Part shown: positions 1 through 7,320 of the stretch, in pieces | Numbering within the stretch: position 1 is the stretch's first letter | Layout: each line of letters begins with the position of its first letter | Origin: an uncultured Blastococcus sp. | Lineage (GTDB): Bacteria > Actinomycetota > Actinomycetes > Mycobacteriales > Geodermatophilaceae | Assembly (NCBI GenBank): GCA_902805535.1 | Contig: CADCTN010000178.1 | Span: 1 to 33,326, forward strand | Direction: 5' to 3' | Length of the DNA: 33,326 nucleotides | Notes under the pieces: generated by a model | What the model saw: the letters and a program-made list of their open reading frames with translations, nothing else | Database searches by the model: none | What the model was told of the DNA's origin: nothing | Position numbers and translations under genes: made by a program

Positions 1-1
1 C

Positions 2-166
2 GCGGCGGCCAACCACGCGCAGCTCGCCGGGTGCGAGCTCGAGCCGGGGCATCGGGTGCGGGTGACGGTGACCGTGCCGGTCGCCCTCGGCCGGCTCGGC
101 CTGTTCTCCGCCACCGGGCGGGCCCGCGCCGGTCCGGTCCCGGTCCCGGTCGGGGTCGACGCGTGA
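2..166 (+). CDS. C-terminal fragment of a TadE-like / Rv3654c-family (helicase-secretion neighbourhood) protein, truncated by window edge
   Basis: Frame 2 reads AAANHAQLAGCELEPGHRVRVTVTVPVALGRLGLFSATGRARAGPVPVPVGVDA* with stop at 164-166; sits next to the DUF1998 helicase, the usual actinobacterial neighbourhood. Too short for the ORF track. Confidence 0.6.
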   Translation, partial: AAANHAQLAGCELEPGHRVRVTVTVPVALGRLGLFSATGRARAGPVPVPVGVDA

Positions 167-177
167 AGCGCGGGCGG

Positions 178-2646
178 TCAGAAGACCAGGTCGTCCTCGG
201 TGTCGTCGGCCGGGGGGAGGACCGCACCGGCGACCAGGTGCCTCCGCCGACCCGCGGCGGCCGGCTCGGAGTGCCCGGCGGCCAGCTCGTCGAGCACCAC
301 GTCGAGCACCCGGACCGCGCCGGCCTTGTCCAGCGGGTCGTTGCCGTTGCCGCACTTGGGCGACTGCACGCAGGACGGGCAGCCGCTCTCGCACTCGCAG
401 CTGGCCACGGTGGCCCGGGTGGCCTGCAGCCAGCGGCGGAGGACACCGAAGCCGCGCTCGCTGAACCCGGCCCCACCGGGATGGCCGTCGTAGACGAAGA
501 TCGTCGCCGTCCCGGTGTCCGGGTGCAGCGCGGTCGACAGCCCGCCGAGGTCCCAGCGGTCGCAGGTGGCCAGCAGCGGCAGGATGCCGATCGCGGCGTG
601 CTCCGCCGCGTGCAGCGCACCCGGCAGCGCGACGTCGTCGACCTCCGCCCGCTCGAGCGCGCGGTCGCTGAGCGTCCACCACACGGCGCGGGTGCGCAGC
701 TGCCGCGGCGGCAGGTCCAGCGGGAACTCCGCGAGGACCTCGCCGCTGCCGAGCCGCCGTCGCTGGTAGGCCACCACCTGGTTGGTCACGTCGACGACGC
801 CGGTGTACGCGGTGACCGTCCCCAGCCCGCGGGTCTGCTCCACCGACACCACCGACAGGTCGGTGACGTCGCGGGCCACGGTCGTCCACTCCGGGTTGTC
901 GGCGTGCACCACCGCGCAGGCGTCGTCCACGTCGAACTCGTCCACGACGAAGGTGTCGCCGCGGTGCACGTACAGCGCGCCCTCGTGGACGGTGGTGTGC
1001 GCGGCGCCGCCGTCGACGGTGCCGAGCAGCCGACCGGTCCCGGCCTCGATGATCGACACCGGTTCCCCGCCGCTGCCCCGGATGTCGACGTCGGGCCGCC
1101 CGCGGCCGGCCCAGTACCAGCCGGCCGGCCGGCGCCGGAGCTGACCGGCGGCCACGAGCTCCTCGAGCTGTGCCTCGGCCGCCGGGCCGCCGAACTCGGG
1201 GAGGTCGTCGGGCGTCAGGGGCAGCTCGGCCGCGGCGCAGCACAGCTGGGGCCCCAGCACGTACGGGTTGCCCGGGTCGGTGACCGTGGCCTCGATCGGC
1301 CGGCCGAACACCGCCCGCGGGTGGTGGGCGAGGTAGTGGTCCAGCGGGTCGTCCCGGGCGACGAAGACGACCAGCGACTCCTTGTGCGCCCGGCCGGCGC
1401 GCCCCGCCTGCTGCCAGAGCGAGGCCAGCGTGCCGGGGTAGCCGGCCAGCACGACCGCGTCGAGGCCGGCGATGTCGATGCCGAGCTCCAGCGCGTTCGT
1501 CGTGGCCACGCCCAGCAGGCTCCCGCTGGACAGCGAGCGCTCCAGCTCGCGCCGCTCCTCGGGGAGGTAGCCGCCGCGGTAGGAGTCCACCCGGGCGACC
1601 AGGTCGCCGCGGCCCCGGTCGTGCAGCAGCCGGCGGGCTTGCTCGGCGACGGATTCCGCGCTCCGTCGCGACCGCACGAACGCCAGGGTCCGCGCACCCC
1701 GCTCCACCAGGTCGGCCAGCAGTCCCGCGGCGTCCGCGGCGGCCGATCGGCGCAGCGGCGCACCGTGCTCGCCGAGGCGCTCGGTGAGCGGCGGCTCCCA
1801 CAGCGCGAAGGTGGCGCCGGGCCGTGGCGAGCCGTCGGTGGTGACGGCCTGGACGGGGGCGCCGACGAGCCGGCTCGCCGCGTCCGCGGGATCGGCCACG
1901 GTGGCCGAGGCCAGCACGAACACCGGCTCCGCGCCGTAGCGCCGGCAGATCCGGCGCAGCCGCCGCAGGACGTGGCCGACGTGGGAGCCGAAGACCCCCC
2001 GGTAGGCGTGGCACTCGTCGATGACGACGTAGGCCACCCGGCGCAGCGTGCTCGACCACTTCTGGTGCGCGGGCAGGATCCCGCGGTGCAGCATGTCCGG
2101 GTTGGTGACGATCCAGCGCGAGTGGCGGCGCACCCAGTCCCGCTCCTCGCCGGGGGTGTCCCCGTCGTAGGCGGCCGGGCGGACCGAGGGATCGGCGAGC
2201 GCCGCGACCGACGCCAGCTGGTCCCGCGCCAGGGCCTTGGTGGGCGCCAGGTACAGGACGCAGGCGCGGGGGTCCTCGGCGAGCCGCGTCAGCGCAGGCA
2301 GCTGGTAGGCCAGCGACTTCCCCGACGCCGTCCCGGTCGCCACCACCACGTGCCGGCCGTCGCGCGCCAGCCCGGCGGCCTCCACCTGGTGCCGCCAGGG
2401 GGCGAGGACCCCCCGCTCCTCGAGCCGGGACCGCAGGTCCGCGCTCACCCATGCCGGCCACGGGAGGGTGCTGCTCTCCCGGACCGGGACGTGGTGGACG
2501 TGGGTGACCGGCTGCTCGTCGTCCGCGGTGCCGGCGAGGACCGACGCCAGGAGGTCGGCGCCGGGGAGGACGCCCGAGGGGTCCACCTCCGCGTCGGGAC
2601 CGGCGTCGGCAGGGTCGACCCGCCGGACCGGGTGGAGCGTCGTCAC
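178..2646 (-). CDS. DEAD/DEAH box helicase with C-terminal DUF1998 zinc-binding domain (MrfA/YprA/Hrq1-like, mycobacterial SftH-type)
   Basis: Walker A ATGTASGKS, DECH box (VIDECHAYRG), SATV motif, QQAGRAGR motif VI, C-terminal Cys cluster CECESGCPSCVQSPKCGNGNDPLDK. Confidence 0.93.
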   Translation of the reverse strand: MTTLHPVRRVDPADAGPDAEVDPSGVLPGADLLASVLAGTADDEQPVTHVHHVPVRESSTLPWPAWVSADLRSRLEERGVLAPWRHQVEAAGLARDGRHVVVATGTASGKSLAYQLPALTRLAEDPRACVLYLAPTKALARDQLASVAALADPSVRPAAYDGDTPGEERDWVRRHSRWIVTNPDMLHRGILPAHQKWSSTLRRVAYVVIDECHAYRGVFGSHVGHVLRRLRRICRRYGAEPVFVLASATVADPADAASRLVGAPVQAVTTDGSPRPGATFALWEPPLTERLGEHGAPLRRSAAADAAGLLADLVERGARTLAFVRSRRSAESVAEQARRLLHDRGRGDLVARVDSYRGGYLPEERRELERSLSSGSLLGVATTNALELGIDIAGLDAVVLAGYPGTLASLWQQAGRAGRAHKESLVVFVARDDPLDHYLAHHPRAVFGRPIEATVTDPGNPYVLGPQLCCAAAELPLTPDDLPEFGGPAAEAQLEELVAAGQLRRRPAGWYWAGRGRPDVDIRGSGGEPVSIIEAGTGRLLGTVDGGAAHTTVHEGALYVHRGDTFVVDEFDVDDACAVVHADNPEWTTVARDVTDLSVVSVEQTRGLGTVTAYTGVVDVTNQVVAYQRRRLGSGEVLAEFPLDLPPRQLRTRAVWWTLSDRALERAEVDDVALPGALHAAEHAAIGILPLLATCDRWDLGGLSTALHPDTGTATIFVYDGHPGGAGFSERGFGVLRRWLQATRATVASCECESGCPSCVQSPKCGNGNDPLDKAGAVRVLDVVLDELAAGHSEPAAAGRRRHLVAGAVLPPADDTEDDLVF

Positions 2647-2698
2647 CGGTCCACTGTCACACCTTCCGCCGACGGGTGTCGGCGACGAATGCCACGGG

Positions 2699-2714
2699 TG
2701 TGATCCAGGTTACG
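2699..2714 (+). promoter_or_regulatory. CRP/GlxR-like site TGTGATCCAGGTTACG
   Basis: Resembles TGTGA-N6-TCACA; in the divergent helicase/hppA intergenic region. Confidence 0.4.
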
Positions 2715-2739
2715 GATCGCCCTCCGTTGCAGCACCCTG

Positions 2740-2755
2740 TGTGATCTCCCTTACA
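2740..2755 (+). promoter_or_regulatory. CRP/GlxR-like site TGTGATCTCCCTTACA
   Basis: 9/10 conserved half-site positions to TGTGA-N6-TCACA; 41 bp downstream of the first copy. Confidence 0.5.
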
Positions 2756-2861
2756 CTCCGGCAGCGTTCGGTGCACCGGGCCTCCCGATGCACCGGGCGG
2801 AAGCTCCGCCGACCCGGGAGCACGACGCCTCCCGGCGGCCGCCGACGCTCTGGAGGAACAC

Positions 2862-5126
2862 ATGCCCGACAGTTCGCTGTCCGGCGGGGACCTGGCGCTG
2901 GTCGCCGCCGTCCTCGTCGTCTCCCTGGCCGCCCTCGGGTTCGCCGCCTACCTCGTCCGGGCCGTGCTGGCCGCCGACCAGGGCACGGTGAAGATGCGGG
3001 AGATCGCGCTGGCGATCCAGGAAGGCGCGGCGGCCTATCTGCGACGGCAGTTCCGCACGCTCGGCGTCTTCGCCGTGATCGTGTTCCTGCTCCTCCTCGT
3101 CCTCCCGGTGGCCGACGGCGGCTGGGAGACCCGGGTCGGCCGGGCGATCTTCTTCCTCGTCGGAGCGCTGTTCTCCGCGTCCGTCGGCTTCATCGGCATG
3201 ACGCTGGCGACCCGCGGCAACGTCCGCGTCGCGGCGGCCGCCAACGCCGGCGGCTACCAGCCGTCCTTCCGGATCGCCTACCGCACCGGCGGCGTCGTCG
3301 GGATGATCACCGTCGGTCTGGGGCTCTTCGGCTCAGCCCTCACGCTGCTGCTCTTCGGCGACACCGCCCCGATCGTCCTGGAGGGCTTCGGCTTCGGCGG
3401 CGCCCTGCTGGCCATGTTCATGCGCGTCGGCGGCGGCATCTTCACCAAGGCGGCCGACGTCGGGGCCGACCTGGTGGGCAAGGTCGAGGCCGGCATCCCC
3501 GAGGACGACCCGCGCAACGCCGCGACCATCGCCGACAACGTCGGCGACAACGTCGGCGACTGCGCCGGCATGGCGGCCGACCTCTTCGAGTCCTACGCGG
3601 TCACCCTGGTCGCCGCCCTGATCCTCGGGCAGGTCTTCTTCGGCAACGTCGGCATGGTCTTCCCGCTGCTGGTCGCGGCGATCGGCATCATCGCGTCCGT
3701 CGTCGGCGTGCTCGCCACCCGGCCGGGCGCGACCGACTCCAGCGGGATGGCGCCGATCAACCGGGGCTTCTTCACCTCCGCGGCCGTCTCCCTGGTGCTC
3801 GTCGCCGTCGCCTCCTTCACCTACCTGCCGAGCATCTCCGACGGCGTGGACCTGTCGGTCAGCCCGCAGGTCCTCGGCTTCGTCTCGGTGCTCATCGGCG
3901 TCGTCCTCGCCGCGACGATCCAGCAGCTCACCGGCTACTTCACCGAGACCAGCCGCAAGCCGGTCAAGGACATCGGCCGCAGCTCGCTGACCGGCCCGGC
4001 GACGGTGATCCTGTCGGGCATCGCACTCGGCCTGGAGTCCGCGGTGTACGCCGCGCTCCTCATCGGCGGCGCGGTCTACGGAGCCTTCCTCATCGGTGGC
4101 GGCGCCGCGCTGTACGCCGTCGCGCTCGCCGGCTGCGGCCTGCTCACCACCGCCGGCGTCATCGTCGCGATGGACACCTTCGGGCCGGTGAGCGACAACG
4201 CGCAGGGCATCGCGGAGATGTCGGGCGACATCGACGAGGGGGGCGCCCGCGTCCTCACCGACCTCGACGCCGTCGGCAACACCACCAAGGCCATCACCAA
4301 GGGGATCGCGATCGCGACGGCGGTCCTCGCGGCCACGGCGCTGTTCGGCTCCTACAACGCGCAGATCGAGGTCGCCCTCGACGAGGCGGGCGACACCCTG
4401 GGGGACGCCTTCAGCCTGGTGAACCCGAACAACGTCGTGGGCGCGGTGCTGGGGGCCGCGGTGGTGTTCTTCTTCTCGGGGCTGGCGATCAGCGCCGTCT
4501 CGCGGGCCGCCGGGCGGGTGGTCTTCGAGGTCCGGGAGCAGTTCCGCACCCGGCCCGGGATCATGGACTACAGCGAGCGGCCCGACTACAGCGCCGTCGT
4601 CGACATCTGCACCAAGGACTCGCTGCGCGAGCTGGCGACCCCCGGTCTGCTCGCCGTCCTGGCGCCGGTCGCCGTGGGCTTCGGCCTCGGTTTCGGCCCC
4701 CTGGCGGCCTACCTCGTCGGCGCCATCGCGGCGGGCACCCTGATGGCGGTCTTCCTCTCCAACTCCGGCGGCGCCTGGGACAACGCCAAGAAGATGGTCG
4801 AGGACGGTGCCTACGGCGGGAAGGGCAGCGAGGCGCACGCGGCCACCGTCATCGGCGACACCGTGGGCGACCCGTTCAAGGACACCGCCGGCCCGGCGAT
4901 CAACCCGCTGATCAAGGTGATGAACCTGGTCGCGCTGATCATCGCCCCGGCCGTCGTCGGTCTGTCGGTGGGCGAGGACGCGAACACCACCCTGCGCGTG
5001 CTCATCGCGCTGGGGGCCGTCCTGATCATCGTGGTCTCCGTGGTGATCTCCAAGCGCCGGTCGGTCGTGGTCGGCGGCGCGCCGTCGGCGGCCTCGGACA
5101 GCACCCTCACCACCTCCGTCCCCTGA
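2862..5126 (+). CDS. hppA: Membrane-bound proton-translocating pyrophosphatase (predicted K+-independent)
   Basis: 754 aa; DVGADLVGKVEAGIPEDDPRNAATIADNVGDNVGDCAGMAADLFES, GNTTKAITKG, GDTVGDPFKDTAGPAINPLIKV; GGAGG RBS upstream of ATG. Confidence 0.97.
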   Translation: MPDSSLSGGDLALVAAVLVVSLAALGFAAYLVRAVLAADQGTVKMREIALAIQEGAAAYLRRQFRTLGVFAVIVFLLLLVLPVADGGWETRVGRAIFFLVGALFSASVGFIGMTLATRGNVRVAAAANAGGYQPSFRIAYRTGGVVGMITVGLGLFGSALTLLLFGDTAPIVLEGFGFGGALLAMFMRVGGGIFTKAADVGADLVGKVEAGIPEDDPRNAATIADNVGDNVGDCAGMAADLFESYAVTLVAALILGQVFFGNVGMVFPLLVAAIGIIASVVGVLATRPGATDSSGMAPINRGFFTSAAVSLVLVAVASFTYLPSISDGVDLSVSPQVLGFVSVLIGVVLAATIQQLTGYFTETSRKPVKDIGRSSLTGPATVILSGIALGLESAVYAALLIGGAVYGAFLIGGGAALYAVALAGCGLLTTAGVIVAMDTFGPVSDNAQGIAEMSGDIDEGGARVLTDLDAVGNTTKAITKGIAIATAVLAATALFGSYNAQIEVALDEAGDTLGDAFSLVNPNNVVGAVLGAAVVFFFSGLAISAVSRAAGRVVFEVREQFRTRPGIMDYSERPDYSAVVDICTKDSLRELATPGLLAVLAPVAVGFGLGFGPLAAYLVGAIAAGTLMAVFLSNSGGAWDNAKKMVEDGAYGGKGSEAHAATVIGDTVGDPFKDTAGPAINPLIKVMNLVALIIAPAVVGLSVGEDANTTLRVLIALGAVLIIVVSVVISKRRSVVVGGAPSAASDSTLTTSVP

Positions 5127-5182
5127 TCTCCCGCACGGATCCTCCGGCCGGCTGCCGCCGCCGGGGGATCCGTGCGCGAGAT
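5126..5182 (+). terminator. Long stem-loop at the hppA stop codon (23-bp arms 5126-5148 / 5160-5182, 11-nt loop)
   Basis: ATCTCCCGCACGGATCCTCCGGC ... GCCGGGGGATCCGTGCGCGAGAT: 21/23 Watson-Crick, one G-U, one mismatch; no U-tract. Confidence 0.7.
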
Positions 5183-5277
5183 GTGGAGGGTGCCGGCGAC
5201 TGTGGACGACGGGGCACGCGGCGGCGCCCGCGCCTCCTAGCGTCCGGAGCTCCTCATCCGGACCATCAGGAGCCGCC

Positions 5278-5604
5278 ATGTCAACGCCCGGTCACCCCGA
5301 CGTCCTGCGCCTGCGACCGGACGCGGTCCTGGCGCTGGCCGGCGAGCTGACCTCGCTGGCCGCCGAGCTGCACGAGGACGCCGACAGCAGCCGCGGCGCC
5401 GCCGGTTCCCTCGCCCGTGCCCTCGACGGCGACGACGGCGCGACCGCGGCGTCGGCGGCCACCGCCTGGGCCGAACTCGGGCAGCTGCTCGCCGAGCGGG
5501 CCGACGCACTGGCCCGCACGGTGGCCGGTGCCGTGCGGGCCTCCCTCGACCACGACGCCGGGATCGCCGGGAGCGTCGGTGGGCACCCGCGGGGTCCACG
5601 GTGA
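5278..5604 (+). CDS. Small Ala-rich helical protein, possibly WXG100/ESX-like partner of the downstream hydrolase
   Basis: 108 aa with predicted long helices, GTGA overlap with the next gene; no clear WXG motif seen. Confidence 0.6.
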   Translation: MSTPGHPDVLRLRPDAVLALAGELTSLAAELHEDADSSRGAAGSLARALDGDDGATAASAATAWAELGQLLAERADALARTVAGAVRASLDHDAGIAGSVGGHPRGPR

Positions 5605-7067
5605 CCGCGCCGCTCCTGGAGACGCCGGTCCAGGTACGGATGGCCGCGACCTGGGACCTGCCGCTCCTGCGCGGCGCCGTGGGCACGCTGGCCGGCGTCG
5701 CCGAGCGGCTGCCCTCCTGGCGGGTCCGGCTGGAAGGCGTGGCCCGGGCCGTGGACGACGGGGACAGCTGGGCAGGCCCGGCGGCGCTCGAGGCGGCGGG
5801 CGCGCTCCGCGACCTCTCCGCTGCCGGTTGGGCCGTGGAGGGCGCCCTGACGGACTCGCTGGCCGCCTTCCAGCGGCTCTGCGCCGAGGCGGACCGGGCG
5901 CAGGACCTCGCCCGCGAGGCACTGGTCCGGATGGAGGCGGTGCCGCCCGGAGGGCAGCCGTCGCTGCCCTCCGCCACCGTGGCGGCCGCGCTCGACGCCG
6001 TGGCGGCCGTCGGCGCCGCCGCGCAGGACGCGGGCCGGGCCCTCATCGGCGTCGGGGTCCAGCAGGCGTCCGCCCCGGCCGACTTCGCCGCCCTCGCGCA
6101 GGTGGTGCCGCTGGCGAACCCCGTGTGTGCGGTCCCCGGTCCGGCGGGGCCGCCCGGGGCGGTGGCCGCCTGGTGGGCGGCGCTCCCGCTGACGGCGCAG
6201 TTGCTCGCCCTCCGGACCGACCCGGCCGGTCTGGGGCGGCGCGACGGGCTCCCGGCCTGGGCGCGGGACCGGGCCAACCGGCTGCTCCTCGCCGAGGCTC
6301 TCGCGGCTCCCGCGACCGATCCCTACGCCGCCTTCACCGCCGGCGTCGTCGCGCGCCGCATCGAGGCGGAGGAGGCGACGGGGCGGCAGGTCCAGCTGCA
6401 CCTGCTCGACCTGGCGGGGGACCGGGTGTCCCTCGCACTGGGCGACCTCGACACCGCCGACGCGGTGGCGCTGATGGTGCCGGGGATCCACAGCACCCCG
6501 GGCGACGACCTGGGTGGGCTGGTCGGTGACGCCCGGGCCGTCGCCGGCGCGGCCGGGGAGGCGGCGCCCGCCCTCGGTCTCGCGACGATGGTCTGGCTGG
6601 GCTACGACAGCCCGAGCGGTGCCGGTCAGGTCCTCGGGCGGCGGAACGCGGTCGCGGGCGGCGCGGTGCTGGCCTCCGCCCTGTCCGGGCTGGCTGCGGG
6701 CCGGGACGCCGTCGCGGCCCCGGAGGCGCGGACCACGGTGCTGGCCCACAGCTACGGCACCGTGGTCGTCGACGAGGCCGCCGACGTGCCGGGGCAGCTC
6801 GATGCCGACGCGCTGGTCCTGCTGGGCAGTCCGGGCATGGAGGAGGACGCCGACAGCCTCGAGGCCCCAGAGGTGTACGACGCCGCCGCCCCGGACGACC
6901 TCGTCGTCGCCTCCCGGTGGTTCGGCCGGGCGACCGCCTCCGAGCGGTTCGGCTCGACCGGGCTGCCGGTCGACCCCGACACCGGGCACAGCGGCTACTA
7001 CGACCCCGACCTGCCCACCCTGGCCGCGATCGGGCGGGTGGTGGCCGGCGTGCCGGACCCCCGCTGA
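5601..7067 (+). CDS. Alpha/beta hydrolase, DUF1023-type
   Basis: Nucleophile elbow AHSYGTVVVDEA, N-terminal helical region, LLGSPGMEEDADSL; translationally coupled to the upstream ORF. Confidence 0.8.
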   Translation: MTAPLLETPVQVRMAATWDLPLLRGAVGTLAGVAERLPSWRVRLEGVARAVDDGDSWAGPAALEAAGALRDLSAAGWAVEGALTDSLAAFQRLCAEADRAQDLAREALVRMEAVPPGGQPSLPSATVAAALDAVAAVGAAAQDAGRALIGVGVQQASAPADFAALAQVVPLANPVCAVPGPAGPPGAVAAWWAALPLTAQLLALRTDPAGLGRRDGLPAWARDRANRLLLAEALAAPATDPYAAFTAGVVARRIEAEEATGRQVQLHLLDLAGDRVSLALGDLDTADAVALMVPGIHSTPGDDLGGLVGDARAVAGAAGEAAPALGLATMVWLGYDSPSGAGQVLGRRNAVAGGAVLASALSGLAAGRDAVAAPEARTTVLAHSYGTVVVDEAADVPGQLDADALVLLGSPGMEEDADSLEAPEVYDAAAPDDLVVASRWFGRATASERFGSTGLPVDPDTGHSGYYDPDLPTLAAIGRVVAGVPDPR

Positions 7068-7077
7068 CCTGCTCCGG

Positions 7078-7093
7078 ACCCCGCGGCCGGGGT
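7078..7093 (+). terminator. Short GC hairpin ACCCCG-CGGC-CGGGGT after the hydrolase gene
   Basis: Perfect 6-bp stem with tetraloop 11 nt after the stop. Confidence 0.3.
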
Positions 7094-7320
7094 GACGGGG
7101 AACACGTGGGCCGGGCCGACGTTGGTCCCGATGGCGGCACGCCCACGGTGGGTCGCCCCGGGCACCTCGTCCGGGGCGTGGCTTACCGTGGCCCGCTGAG
7201 GGGTGTTTCCGCGGCGGCTCACCGGAGTCGGGGGACTCCGCTCACGGGCGGGCGGACCCCGCACCCGTTCCCGGCCCCCGCGCCACGCAGCACCACCTCA
7301 GCACCACCGACAGGAGCACC

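Noticed and set aside
31-2703. 890-aa plus-strand ORF opposite the helicase
   Set aside because: Antisense shadow ORF in high-GC DNA; Arg/Gly/Pro-rich with no recognisable domain, opposite strand encodes a clear helicase.
3333-5279. 648-aa minus-strand ORF opposite hppA
   Set aside because: Shadow ORF of Asp/Arg/Gly-rich low complexity.
2468-5350. 960-aa plus-strand ORF overlapping hppA in another frame
   Set aside because: Low-complexity Arg-rich translation; hppA frame has full motif support.
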